DNA of 64,000 nt from Chanos chanos (Eukaryota > Chordata > Actinopteri > Gonorynchiformes > Chanidae), in the NCBI RefSeq assembly GCF_902362185.1, contig NC_044501.1, positions 12,343,291 through 12,407,290 of the forward strand, given 5' to 3'. Under the pieces are notes generated by a model. It made no database searches and was not told the DNA's origin. It saw nothing but the letters and a program-made list of their open reading frames with translations. How positions within the stretch are numbered: position 1 is the stretch's first letter; each line of letters starts with the position of its first letter. Positions 31,287-60,200 of the stretch are shown piece after piece. A program made the translations under genes and the position numbers.

Positions 31287-34128
31287 TGTAAATCTAGAAC
31301 TGTAAAGTTCCAATAAAGTTCCTCTGATTGATCAACTGTTGAACTTGAGCTGTTAGCCCCGCCTCTCACTATATTACGTATACGCTCATTTATTGGTTAC
31401 TGCACACATCTCTCCACATCTAGCCCAACCCTCTTCGTCACGTAAGGAGGGCACAAAAGGTAGTTTTTTTTTTGGCGCCAATTCTTTAAAGTTTATATTA
31501 TTGCTTAAATTCCTTCAAGTAGCAGGAACTGACATTCTGAGTTCGTAAACACAACTTTTCGAAAAAAGGTAGGACTGGGCTACAATATGAGAGATACATA
31601 CATGTGCAGTCTGTGTCACAGCAAATGATCTTTTTCTTATATAAAAAAACCCAAAACAAAACCTGAGAGCAACAACGAAGAGAATATGAAATGTATGACG
31701 TCATTTAACCTGCCATACGAAAAAAAAAGTAACCTTTCAACGGGAGACATCAAACCTAGCAGCAAACTGTTTTGACAACTGTATGTTGTCCGAATGTCGT
31801 TTGCTCAATTTAACTTGGGGTTAAGGAGAGGTCAGGACCCTGGACAGCGCCGGAGTACCCCACTAATAATTTGCCGTTATGCGTGGATGCGTCAAAATCG
31901 AGAGAATGTCTGAAATAGTGAACTTGACAAGCTGTCCTCTGAAAACACGAATAATCTATTAGCACATGCTAACACCAACTGTACAGATCTAAAATCATCA
32001 GGGCAACAAGAATCTCGACAGTGTAGCCCCCATTTAAAATCAAGCACACACACACACACACACACACACAGGTGAGAAAGAGAGTTTTAGTGAGAGAGAG
32101 ACCGAGAGAGAGTTACAATGTCAATCAGAAGAGAGCGATAAGAGGCCGATGGCTAACAGCAATTTTATTTTGGTTAGGATCATTGATACATAGAGCAGGT
32201 CCTGAGGGGGAGGGGGTCGTGACGGATGAGAGAGAGAGAGAGATGGTGCATTACCATGGAGAGTTCTGGTGGACAGGGGTAGGGGATGTGATTTTTGGGT
32301 TGGAACTCTAGGTGACTGATGAGTAGGAAAGGGATGAGAGTGTGAGGGGGAAGCAAGAAATGGACGAGTGGTCAAATACAAGTCAGCCAGTAGAATTAAG
32401 AGAAGGACAATACTCCACAGCACAGAGAAAAAGCCCCACTGTAAAGTACTGTGTGAAGCCCCCGATACTCCAGCGATTATGGAGAGAGAGAGAGAGAGAA
32501 AGAGAGACACCCCATCCAGAGACGCCATTTCAGTAAGCACCTCTGCTGCTAAGCACTACGATTAATTAAGAAAAGTTCCTTTTTGTAGCTTTTTTTTTTT
32601 TAAATGAAAAACAAAAGGCACAATGAATTTCAACTCATTCTTATCTTTAATATGCACAAGAGTTGAAAAAAAAAAAACAAAAAAAAAAAAAAAACAGTGA
32701 GCCACCTTAAAGAGAAATCGTTTCTAAAATTTATAAAAAGATATAAACAATCAGAGGCCAAAATGCGATCTGTCGCTTTTTCATATTTTATTTTAATGTT
32801 TTTTTTTTCTTCTTCAGCAAGTAAAAATCTTGCAACAAGCATAAGCTTGTATCCTTTTCTGATACAAGACAAAAAAATTCTTAAATCTTTAAAGTGGCTC
32901 ATTCTAGGTGTCTAGATAGTTCATGAATACACACCTGCTAGGGTTGTTTTTGTTGTTGTTGTTGTTCATCAATTAGAAATGGCTATTCCAAAAAACACCT
33001 GGACTGCCTGCATCACAATTCCCCATTTTCAGTAGTTAGCAGCCAGGGCCTTACTACATTAGTCCAAATGTATTTTCTTTTTTTTTCTTTTTTTCCTTTC
33101 TTTCTTTTTGTTTGTTTTCCAAATCCCTTTACAAGTATATGCACAGGGAAACAAAATGTCCAGTCACAATAGTAAGAAAGCCCATTTCCAATAATGGAAT
33201 CATCTGTCATCACAATAGGCATGTTTAAAAAAAAAAAAAAAAAAGAAAAAAACAAAACAAAACAACCCTCCCTGTTAATTGTAAATCAGTAATACAATGT
33301 TATTGTTCTGCAGTGTCCCAACAAATGTCTAGTAGGGTGTGGCGACTCTTAATTTTCCTTGTGGTTTTTTTTTTTTTGTTTTTGTTTTTGTTTTTTTTTT
33401 TTACATAGCCTACCTTACATGAGAAAGTTGGAAAGATACTTTAGTTTGTACAGTTAGGTTGTAGCAAATGAATTTCTCAAATTAACAACAAAACAACAAC
33501 AAAAATAAAAACAGAATCGCACTGTTATGGATTTCCCCGCCTCCTCCATTGCTTACATTTTCTAAATTATTAAGTGAATGTCGCTTTCCACGTGCGTCCG
33601 GCAAGAAAGACAAAAAGAAGGGTGGGGGGGTTGGGGCATGTCACAAGTGTGCATATAAGACTGAAAAGGAAATAGCAAACGTGGAAGCTCTACTGACAAA
33701 AATAATCACAATCCAATCGAATCTGTAGTTTTCTCTCGTTTTTTTTTTTTTTTTTTTGACCATCTATTCTAAACGCTGTTAACTTAAGTTTTGCGAAAAT
33801 ATATTCCTGCCAAGAAGAGATGAGAAGAAGCCAGGTGAGAGTTCTGAAAGGCGTGTGCCGGGGGTGTCCAAGGGAGGGGGGGGTCGCGTCGCTGTCCTCG
33901 AGTTAAGATTGGTTATTATTACAGATGAGAAATGTGGATGTATCCAGAAAGAGAGAGACAGAGACAGAGACAGAGACAGAGAGAGAGGTGTGTAAGCTTC
34001 ACTGCTCTCTTCTCTGAAAGAGAGTTGAAAGGTTCCAGGCAAGACATCGTCACAGCAGCAGGTCCTCCAGGTAACAGCAATCATGCCCGGAGAAGAACAA
34101 AAAAAGACAAAAAAAAACAAAAAGAGAG

Positions 34129-34170
<42 letters not shown>

Positions 34171-34888
34171 CCTGCTCCAGCACACTTGTTGAGTAGCTTC
34201 TAACCCTCAGTGACACTTATGTTACTCAAAATTTCCTTCAATGTGTCCCACATTTCCATGGCAACTGAGAGGGAGAGGGAGAGAGTGAGCGCAAACGCTT
34301 TAAAAGTTCTCCTTCGCCGCAAAACCTTTAGGGTTGAATGCTTGAATGACAACTTATCTGTTCATGTCTTTTTTTTTTGTTATTATTTTCATTTTTTTTG
34401 TACATAATATCCATTGATTCATGATGACTTCATGAATAAAAAAAAAAAAAAAATCAAAGACAAAGAATTTTGTGGCGGTGGTTTTTTTTTTTTTTTTATC
34501 AGTTCCGTAAGCCCACCACTGTCTGAAATAGCCCCTCCTCCAGCCCCGGCCCCCCCCTCCAGAAATTGCAAGGGGGTTGGGGGGAGGGGTCCTGAGGGGG
34601 AATGGAAAGAGGGCCCATGTGGCTTAACACAGCTGAGATTTGGAGATTTGGATGTCTTCCGTTTGGGGTGTCTGGTGCACTGACTCAGATCACTTAGCGA
34701 AACAGGGTTGACTTCTGGAGAAAGGAGAGATTGCCGAGGGGGGAGAGGGGAAAAAAAAAAAAAGAGGGGGGGAAAAAAAAAAATCGGGGATTTTTTTTTT
34801 TCTGTCTTACTCCTTTTTCAGTTTGCTGATATGACGGCTGGTAAAACAAGTTCTCTTTTCATAATGTTCATGCACACATATGACTTGA

Positions 34889-34920
<32 letters not shown>

Positions 34921-35265
34921 TGGTGAACGAGAGAAGAAAGAGAGAGCGACATTTTTTTTTTTTTTGGCAACTGCAGAATGACAGACGAGGCGTTTGTTTT
35001 CCTTTTTTTTTTTTTTTTTTCTTTTTTATCCCCTCTCTTCTTCCTCTTCTTCTGGAACATTTAGAGGCATCGTGCGGATGCTTTGAGATAGTCAGATCCT
35101 TCAGTGCTTGAATTTTTTTTTTTCCCGAGTGTGTTTGTTGTTAGTGAATTGTCGGTGATGATCAGAAGGAGGTGGGTGGGGTGGGGTGGGGTGTTTGAGG
35201 TGAAGAGCAGCTCGGGGGGTGGGGGGGTGGTAGTGGTGGTGATGGGACCCACCTAGTCTCTCTCT
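31287..35265. other. EBPL promoter side and KPNA3 3' UTR
   Basis: KPNA3 ends at 35266, so much of this stretch should be its long 3' UTR (minus strand). AATAAA on the minus strand at 32787-32792 is a candidate 3' end, giving about 2.5 kb of UTR. The DNA is exceptionally rich in simple tracts: (AC)n 32043-32070, (GA)n 34131-34168, (GT)n 34892-34920, and many A or T runs of 12-20 between 32590 and 35130. No open frame here resembles a protein. Confidence 0.6.
34131..34168. repeat. (GA)n microsatellite
   Basis: Dinucleotide repeat; in KPNA3 transcript sense it is (CU)n, probably within the 3' UTR. It inflates spurious open frames on both strands (Arg-Glu or Ser-Leu repeats). Confidence 0.9.
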
Positions 35266-50571
<15,306 letters not shown>

Positions 50572-52667
50572 GGCTGTGTTCTGTGTGTAGTCCGTCGTAC
50601 GGAGCTCCAGCGAGGGGAAGTAGAGTGTAGGACCGAGCGGTGAGCGACCAGACGTGACAGAACGTGGTGGGGCAGGAACGACGAGGAGGTGGGGCCAAGA
50701 TGAAGCGCTCAATCAATCAGGGGAACGACCCAAAACCTTGTTAGCTAGAAATAATTAAGTTCTCGACACTTTCCAAAGCGTCATCTCCAGTGGCTGATAT
50801 AGTGTTCCCACTAAAATTCAACAGATGTAACTGATTACCTGCTGTTAAGTAAAGTCATATTATTTTTTTCTGTTCTTTAAACTATTCCTGGAGTTAGCTG
50901 AAGAGCTAAGTTTGAGCGCCAGGGGTAGATTTGCGTCAGTCTACGTAAGGCGTGCGTATGTTCAACCAGCTGACCCATCTGAATGGAGAGGAGTTCAAAC
51001 GATACGAGTACATGGGAGTTCACTGCGCCAAAACTCGGTTGGATAAACATGCAACAAAATGTAACATAACTCCGTCATTGTGATGTTTTGGACATAGTAT
51101 ATGTAGGAAACTACCTCGTTAACCGCTTACCATTCACTGCATTTTTCCAGTGGTAAATGTCACTTCGTATGGGGTGTTCTTGTGAAAGACGTGATTTAGC
51201 AGGATGCCCGTGAAATTGCTGCCAGCAGAGCAAGTATTTCTCAGACCACCTTTGTACGATTTAAAGACTTCTCAAGGCCAGTCCAAACAGGACTCTGTGA
51301 ATACAAACCCAACATCAGTGAATCTGTCCATAGCGGAAAGAGAGGAACAAACATACCTCTGAAGCACGATAAAAGAAATTCCAATGCCTAGAGCAACACT
51401 TTTATTACTGTGAGAACACCCAACACAACTGTACTTATTTGATCAATGCATACAAAACAGTGCTGAGATCATCATACAATACAACATGTAATTTAATGGG
51501 TAGAGGGCAGTGGTTCAATTCATACACAATATTTCATTCTGATTAAATCTCCAGAAAGCAAAATATAGTAGCAGTTTCAGTTTTCTTCTGTAATCTGAAA
51601 AAAATCAAGTCAGCCAAATAAAGTCAGTCAACCCCCCCCCCCCCCAGTAGTGAGATATGACATTAAGAATAATGCTCCCATTTGAAAAATATACATTCAT
51701 TGACAAGGTAAACATAAAAAGACTGCTGATAAAATTATAACAAGATCACTGTGATAAAATATGCAATTTGGAGAAAAACTGATTACAGAAACACAGCAGG
51801 AGAGAGGCACATTATGCATCAAGCCACTTACAAGGGCTCTATCTGAAACATAAAATCTGACTGGATTCTGTGATTTACTTTTGGTCTTAAAGATGTAATA
51901 TCTCAGGTCTTAGAGCAATGTTTGTTTATTTATTTATTTATTCATTTATTTATTACCTCGGTAAAGCATCTCAAACTTTGTCAGACCTTTGTAATTTCAG
52001 GTTTAGAAATGACAAATTTGTAATTTCAGAGTCAATCAGTAGAACCATGCTTTCTGATTGATCCAGTAAAAAAAAAAAAAAGAATCGACATCAGAACATT
52101 AGAACATTAACGAGCAATATTTTTGATACAATGTTATATCCATTGAAAGACCTGAGACAGCATGACTGTTCACTGCCAATCTTAAGCAACAGGCTAATCA
52201 TTAGGGGACATTGGGAGAGACTCTAAATGTATTGGCTTTGACTTCACAGAGGTTGGGCAACCTGCCACTGTAGAAATAACAGGCGCTATGGTCCAGTCTG
52301 GAGTTTTGGTAAAGTCACTTTGGATGAGAGTAACTTCTAAAGGAATACATATAAACGTATACCTTGACTACAGTACACATATACCAAAGTCTTTGTAGAG
52401 ACAACATCTACATATAATAATTTAAGCAAAATATTTATTTATTTAAAGGAAACGGCACCATTTCCTCTTAAATCACACCTTTCTGAAAACAATAGTTTGC
52501 CTTAGAGTCCTTTAAATGAACAAAGCCACGACCACAGAGGTGAGAGTATCACAGCACTTCAGAACTGGGCACCAGTCTGGCACCATCTCCTGATGTGGGG
52601 GGGGGGGGGGGGGAGAAGAGACAGCTTTGCAAACAGAAAACTTGATGCACTTGAGGATCAACAGCGC
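50572..52667. other. KPNA3 promoter side and SPRYD7 3' UTR
   Basis: Same-strand spacer of about 2.1 kb. Minus-strand AATAAA at 51401-51406 is a good SPRYD7 3' end candidate, leaving about 0.8 kb for the KPNA3 5' UTR and promoter. The stretch holds a TTTA-repeat near 51919-51954, a C-run near 51631-51646 and a G-run near 52598-52613. No exon was recognised. Confidence 0.55.
51401..51406 (-). terminator. SPRYD7 poly(A) signal candidate
   Basis: Minus-strand AATAAA about 1.26 kb beyond the SPRYD7 stop. Other copies occur closer, within the TTTA-repeat at about 51919-51954 and near 52431-52441, so the choice is uncertain. Confidence 0.4.
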
Positions 52668-54054
52668 TCAGAAGATCTGCTGCTCAAAAAGAATCTTCTG
52701 GAAACCTTGTGGTGAAGTGTGATAAAAATCACTAAACTGACAATCCAATATTGCACTATCGTCCACTGTGGAGAGAAACAGATGAGTGAACAATGAGTAA
52801 ACAGCAGACTAAGTCCATAAACACATGTTTAAAATGTGCAGATTTTTGTTAACGCACACCAAATGCAGCAGGTTTCCCTGAGAGAATATAAGAGTAACTG
52901 ACTGGATCATAAAAAATGAAAAAAGATTTAATATAAACACATGTACGTCGTTTGAACTTCCCTCACTTATCATATCGACAAACCCCAAACACTGTCAGCT
53001 TGGCATAAACCAATGAGGATAAAGCCTCGTTTGTAAGAGCACACATTTGTTTTATGACACAGCAAGTTTCTCACCGTATACTACAGGATAAACAGTTCCT
53101 CGAATCCCAGAAGCCGGACAATTCATATTCTTCCCATTCAGGTACAAATTCAGCTCCACGTGATCATAAGTCACACCCTGGACACACAAAGGGAAAAACA
53201 AGTAGAAACATATTACATGACTATGCAGGAAACATCTGTTCAAATGTACGTATGTAGATGAGGTTATAGAGGTTGTTGATATTTTGACAACTGCCCTCTT
53301 TAATTAAATCGATTAAAAAATATATGCTTCGTCACTAGAGCAAAATTTGCTTAAAGAGTTGCCAAAAGGGTTTTATATCCTCTCTTAAAAGACCAGGAGT
53401 AAAATATGCCATTTCATTATGCCACCTGCAAGAATGAATGTGAGCAGCATCAAAACAGTCACACACCGAAACCCGATGTGAAAATCTAACGATGGCAAAT
53501 CTTTCATTTGAAAGTTAAATGATCGTTTATTTGGGAATGAAGTCTGAATGGAGGCAACAATAATAGTGACAGAGTACGTAGAAATGTTCAGTCCATTTTA
53601 AGACACTGTGGGTGAAGAGCGTTTTGAGTGGAGGGAAATGTGTTTGAGGTACTGACAAATATGGAGGTGAAGGCTATGCCGAGCCCACGTGTCAAAACAG
53701 ATACAAGGTAAAATGACTGCATTTCATCCTCTTGGTTTTTTTTTTTTTTTCCTCCTACGAAATTAATAACCTCTAAACCCATACCACTGGTCTTTCCACG
53801 TCAAAGCAGGCTATGATTCTTCTTAATCTTTTCACATTAAGATATTTTTAACACTTTAATGGGAAAGGTACACACATCACTAGATGCAAGACTGTGTGGT
53901 TTTGTTACAGCTGTTAGCAATAAGTAACAACCTCACCAGACAACTGGGACAATTGTCATTACTGATGTTGACATGTTTTATCTAAAGGGATTAAAACTAT
54001 TTTAGCCAGATAGTCTCTGTAATGATTGCTTCTATGCGTCATGGAAGATGTCTG

Positions 54055-54087
<33 letters not shown>

Positions 54088-57000
54088 TCTTTGAGATTTG
54101 TTGGAATGGTGGAATAATCCTTCTTTAAAGCATTAGTGTGCTATTCTCCTGAACTGGGGTACTTTTGGCTTTGTCCTAATTCTGTGTTCCAGTTCATTCT
54201 GGAGATACTCTATGCAGCCAAGTTTGGGGCTCTGTTTTAGCCACAATATTGTCTAAGTAATACTCCACAGATCAAGTCTTTTAAGAGTAATTCTCCACTG
54301 ATCAACTCTTTTCAGTCCTTCCTTGGTAACGTGTTTTTTGTTGTTGTTGTTGTTGTGACGGAAGAAGCGGTGATCGGTAACCTAAAATTGCCGAAATGCT
54401 GTCCACACAGAAAGTCAGCGTAGGACACAACATTCTTAAATCCACACGGGGTGATGAGTGAACTTTGTCCAGACTCCAAAAGACACCTTCGACCAGGCTT
54501 GGCGGGGGATGTAAAGGCGTAAAGGTAAACGTAAAGGCCGTTGGTTACCTGGCCAGCGGTTACCTAAAAGCCGTAGTCATTTTACGGCTATGTGATGAAT
54601 ATCGATTCCATCTGCGCATTTATTTTTTCATGTTGTACAGGTTATTTTCGTTTCATTTTATCCTATATAGTTGTGTACGAGGGAGGGAACATTGATGGCC
54701 TAACTGATGTGCTTTGGAATAGACTAGAGGACAAAGTATAGGTGTTTATAGTAAATAGGCTAATTGCATATTAGATACTGTCAGTGAATCTAAGTCGTTC
54801 GCAATGTTAGAGCAATCACATGTGATATAGCTCGGAACCATAAAAGGTCGAAACAAGCAGGCTAATATAATTTTACAATTCCTTAACGGGAAAAAGTTAA
54901 GTAAGGACACCCAGGAATATGTTGCGGCTCATTCCTTACTAAAATAACTTTTTCCTTTCTTTGTGGCCATGATATTGCCTGGTAGCTTTTACCGTCATAT
55001 CTGCAAAGTTTGTTTACGTTTGGTTTTTATGACGTAGCAGAGGCGTTCACCGGCCCCAGGGCCGTGTAGATTGGCTCTGACCGTCTGCATAGTTTGATTG
55101 ACGTCCGTCACAGCCTCTTGATGAACGCCTTCTCAGCTCTCTTCTCATCCAGTGGATGAAACCCAGACTTTTATAAAGAGCTTGGCTATGTTGCATTATG
55201 AGCAGGTTGCTGCTTTTGACGTAGCGCTATTAAATAGAGTACAAACTATGGCGCAACGGCATAAGCTCCTCGCGTGCCGGGCGGGTAAAATAACGTATCA
55301 ATGTGTTCTTATTTCTGACAATTAAAATCCAAATGACCAATGAAAATGCGGGACATTATCGCAGTATGCGGGATGCGCGACAAAGGATCAAAATGCGAAG
55401 CAGCACAACGCAAAGCGGGACCCCTGGCCACTCTACCTCAATACAGCATCTCTGTATTAGTTTAATAGAAAGAGAAGCGTCTGTATTTTTGACGGTATTG
55501 AAAACTCATACCTTCGGCATTTCTATATACCCCGGAATGCCGCAAATACCTTGATACCGCCCAATGCTACCCTCGACCATAATAGTGACACTTCCTAGGT
55601 ATCGTTGTCGACACAGAAACAAGCAGAAACACTCAAACAAGCCGTCCCCACAGCAAAACACCTCTGTCAGACTGGAGATGCTTTTGGCTTAACTGTGGTA
55701 GCATTAGGCTGACTTCAGTTGATCTGAGGTTTGGTTCTGGTGCACTGTAACATAGCTCAAACAATCTGTACGTTTATTTTTGTTTTGTAGCAGGATATTA
55801 ACCCAGCCCTCCAGCTCATGAGATTGCAGGTCCTCTATTATGAAGATTCAAGAAACGTATCTGTCAAAGTGTCAATGAAATATTTGTGATCTATCTGTGG
55901 CCGCCTCCGTCACCGACACGATTCTCAGGACTCTGAGGTAACATGAGGTCACAGGCCTGGTCGAGACATGTTAGCTCCTGCTGGCTGTCATTTAACATCT
56001 ACCTGGCAATCTGCCTTTAAGTGCTGACCTTAAATGTTTATCCTACTTGTTGTGAAAGTACACGAGTACAAACAAGCAACAATCCAGCCGTCTTTGCCCA
56101 CTGTGGCACTATTAGCTCCATTTGTGTTCATCATTCATTACGGAAACTCCGTTTATCACCTTTACATTTACAAAAGACATGCTATGCATTCTTTGAGTGG
56201 CAAAAACTAGTCACTTTCAGTTTAGCAATGTACAGTATCGACCTGTTAGGCTGCAGACAATAACAAAGAGATTAGCCAAACCACCAACTGCGTATTTTCA
56301 ATAACAAAAGTGCTTATTAAGATATGTCGCAGTTAATGAGTAATTACCATTTCCAACAAACGATAACCAGACAACCGTTGCCTTGGTAACTCACCACTAC
56401 ATCCCCCTCCTGTGGCAGGCTGTTAGCTGGGAGACGATTCTTCTCTTCGTTATTGTGATACACAGACCCATCATGTCTCAGGACCAAACTGTGGTTGTCC
56501 CTTCCCATAGGAACCTGGTTCAGGTTGGCTTTCTGAGTGGCCACTCCTATTCCCCATATGCCTGGGGGCGGCAAACATAGAATAATAACCGTAGCATGTC
56601 GCCAGTATCCAGCGTGAGAGAATAAAGTGATAAAGGATTGTGCTCGTAAAGCCACTTACCGGTAGACTGAATTTTGATCTCAAAGTAGCTCTTGTTCTGG
56701 TGCAGGGGAGCGTTGGCAAGGCAACCACCCGTGCCACATATTCTCCTCCCGCTCTTTACGATGACAACGTCAGTGCCTGGAATGTCATACAGTTTCAAAG
56801 CACAACGTAACCTTTACGTCTAGAAGTCAATTATGTCCAATTATTATTATGTGGTTCTAATGTCAGGCTGTTATTACTATGGCTGTCCTAAGAGTTCACC
56901 TAAAAGTCCTTAGCCTTATCCGACCTTATCAGACAGACGGTGATGACGACTATATTTTTCTCCAAACATAACATCTACTAACAAGTAGGCCAAACTTGTT

Positions 57001-57231
57001 TACCGGCACAAAAAGCAATCACGGTCGCCTACAGTGAGGCTGCTGAATCACTGACTAACTTCCCTTTCTCAGATTTTTGCTCCACGTAACCAGGTATGTA
57101 TGATATCTGAGGTCGCATCGCTCACCCATGTGATGTGTGTCTAATTGGACCGTTGGCATTTCCTTGAGGGTTACGTGTCCAGGGCTGCCGTCCCCACAAC
57201 ATCCAAAACAACACGAAAACAACGACGCCAT
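52668..57231 (-). CDS. SPRYD7: SPRY domain-containing protein 7
   Basis: Small single-domain SPRY protein (formerly C13orf1/CLLD6) of unknown biochemical role, a protein-interaction fold. Coding exons 5'->3': 57126-57231, 56660-56776, 56395-56561, 53075-53177, 52668-52765 (TGA). They give 196 aa, the human length. The N-terminus MASLFSCCFGCCGDG is cysteine-rich and a candidate for acylation. SPRY landmarks are VVIVKSGRRICGTGGCL, HQNKSYFEIKIQSTG, WGIGVATQKANLNQVP, YHNNEEKNRLPANSLPQEGD, YDHVELNLYLNGK and SGIRGTVYPVVY. The C-terminus is FQKILFEQQIF. The first ATG in frame is 57231; a GTG at 57240 could extend an automatic call but is not a likely start. The long intron 53178-56394 contains nothing I recognise as coding. 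Confidence 0.96.
54889..54955. other. short imperfect hairpin in SPRYD7 intron
   Basis: Left arm GGAAAAAGTTAAGTAAGGA pairs with the downstream TCCTTAC-TAAAATAACTTTTTCC, with a bulge of a few bases and a loop of about 25. The stem is about 19 bp. It could be a hairpin RNA precursor or a remnant of a small inverted-repeat transposon; sequence alone does not decide. Confidence 0.3.
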
Positions 57232-60200
57232 GGTGACCACTCGTCGTAAGACGAAAACCTCGAATCCAAAAATGATACGTTTTTTACAACAGACTACAAA
57301 ATTACCATCGTGTTTGTGCCATTTCTACGGAGGTCACTTCCTACCCTGTATGCCCCACATCACGACTGTACAATCCGGAAGTGATGTAGTTACATGGAAA
57401 AAGATCATGGACATTTGAAGGAAAGTCAACAGCGACCTCTAGTGACTTACTATAGACCAGTACTACAGTAACTTATGCTGTTACATTTATCAGGTGTTCA
57501 CAGCAGCGATGACAAGCACAGAGGAAATTAGCAGGATGTTATTACACCACATTGGCTTCAAATCTTTACGGAACATCAGTTATATATTAAGTGCGCGGTT
57601 TTAAACCGTTTCGAAAGCAGATATTTAAACATGTAATTAAAAAGGATGTGCAGGTGTCGGTGTGAGTTGTCAGCATACAGACAACACTACCGACTGTTAC
57701 AGTAATATATATTCATCAGTACTTTAATAACCAATGCTATAAGAAAGAGAGGAGGGATGAGGGGAGAGCACAAAGTTGAATAGAAGATCAAAATCTGGGT
57801 GACTGGAGAGTCTTTGCCAACTGGTTGCCACTTTGCAAAATTGTAATGTTTTGCATGGCAACAACCCCTCCTCTTTGAGTATTAGGGAAGCACTACATCT
57901 TACACACTCTTACGAAAAACGAATGTTGCAACGATTGTTGAAAACTTTCTCCGTTTTCTCTTACATTTACAGATGTTTGGATATTTTAAGAAAAACGTGA
58001 GCGGGTTTGTGTGGACTGTCCGTGGGTATTAAGAATTTTATCCCTGACAAAATAAGCTTCAAGTGACTCAGTATGCGAAATCTGCACAGCAACAAGCGCC
58101 ATGATGCGTTTTGCCCAGCGCCCCAGTCGCTGGTGCGCGCTGTTTCTAGTCCAATAGTAGAGCGCGTCCTATGCAGTGGGCTACTCTTCAGACTTCAATA
58201 GCTTCATGAGCCTTTTGGTAATATGATCAATTTGAGTGATCATTACGTCAGAATTGCAACCTGGAATTTAACGTAAATGGACGGGCAAATGGATCAAAGG
58301 AGGTAGTAGTACCATTAAATATTCTTTGGTTATGCATCCTACTGTCGACCTTGTGTTTCCTATAATAAAAGTCAGCTTACTGTATACTGATTAAAATTAT
58401 TCTATTTGGAAATCAGAATGTTGTTTGTACGAAGCCAAAGTGTTTATTTGCGGATGTGATTAACCAGCGTAAAACATAAGATGACTTAAAGACATCAACT
58501 GTTTGGTTTTCTGGCTTGATTGCAATTCACTTTGGAAATAAAACTGTAAAATGAGACATGCTGTACTCTGGGACCGGTTTAAAAAAGACAAAAATGGTAC
58601 TTTTAAAGATAAATCAAGCATTCCTGATCCAGCGGTGTGATCTTAACCCCATTTTCCACATCATGAAACAGGGGTACATCCAAATTTTTAACCTTACCAT
58701 GGGGTCCCGCTTTCCTCCGAAAAAACGCCCTGCCACCTTTACCTCAGTGCGCTTCTTATAGATAGCGCGACAGCCTTTACCAGTGGATATGTGACGGTAG
58801 CGATGGATGAAAAGTATTTATGCACTCAGAAATGCACCAGTTTGGCGAGAAGTTAGTTAATGTGCATATGTACTGTCCAATATGCCATAAAGCTGTTTAC
58901 AGAGATGGCTTTTATCGAGACCAAAGTCTTGGGAAACGTGTTAGCTGCTCTCAGAAGAGTGGCAGCAAATCTGGAAGATGTGAAACCTGGGAAATCTTGG
59001 AGCAGTGGCATGCTTTTATACGTATATTCATTTTTTGAATGAATGACTTTATGAGATTGATCTGTTACATCTGTTCACATAAGTTTCGACATGATTCGAA
59101 TAGTCTTGTTCAAATGTGAACAATCGGCTTATTCTAATGAATTGCAGTAGCTTATATTTTAGTTGAGCAGCTAAATGAGTATAAATTGAGGACGGGGGTT
59201 TGTAGTGCGCCTAAGCTGAATCCTGAATCATCATAGTTACAGGGAGAGATTCTCTATCTGACACTGTGGATCAGATAGCTCGTGCCCCCACCCCCACCCG
59301 CACACAACTAATGCATGTTATTGTTGATTCCACCTGTTGAGAACAAGTCAAAGTAACATGGACAAGGACATAACTGAACTTTGAAATTCACTCATTGCAT
59401 CACTTAGTCTGAAATTGTTTTAAAGTGCATTAGAAGTTAAAAGTTTTAATTTAGTTTCCAGATTTTGCCATCGGTCTGAAGGCTTGATTACAGGTTAGAG
59501 GATGAACACTTCATTGCAATTCAGAAATACTAACACTCTTCATTAGTTCATTTGGGGCATAATGTTACTGTTCTGAAAATAAAAAAAATGGCATGACCTC
59601 TACAAATAGTCTAAACCCCGAAATTTGCGCTGACTTTGCTAATAAGAATGTACAAGGTTGTGGGCTATTTATTTCTCTGTACTGGCAGCGCAGGGGAAAA
59701 TAAATTTGTGTATATGGAAAAAATACGTCAACACAGAAAGGAAACCCACAATTTACCCTTTCACACTCGTGACACTAAACATTATTTTTGTGGCCTAACT
59801 TTATTTTTTCAGCCATTGTTCGCAAACTTATTTACAGCTCGATTGGTGGTGAAGCATGGTTTGAAATGACATTTAAATCACAAAAAGTTCTAATCACATA
59901 AAACCACTGTCGAACCCGACAATGAAAGAACACAAGAGGCATGAAAAATTAGACCGTAAGTCATGTTATTATATTTGAATAGATCACAGCTAATTCAACA
60001 GTTTTAGGACTGAGACTTAACAAACACACCGTGATGTTATTTGACCCGTCAATCTGACCTTTGACACGCACACACCACGTCTATAGAAACGAGAAAAGTT
60101 TGTTTAAATGGCCTAAAAGGGGATATGAGATTCGGCAACTGATCTTTGCCCAGAAGCGCTTTTTGCGCGAGGTGACAGGCAAATTAGGGTCGAGTAGAAA

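Noticed and set aside
33779-34216. 145-codon minus-strand open frame in the KPNA3 3' flank
   Set aside because: It consists of Ser-Leu repeats from (CT)n microsatellites and has no recognisable domain.
57232-57240. Three-residue SPRYD7 extension from 57240
   Set aside because: The upstream codon is GTG, not ATG; the ATG at 57231 gives the 196-aa human length.
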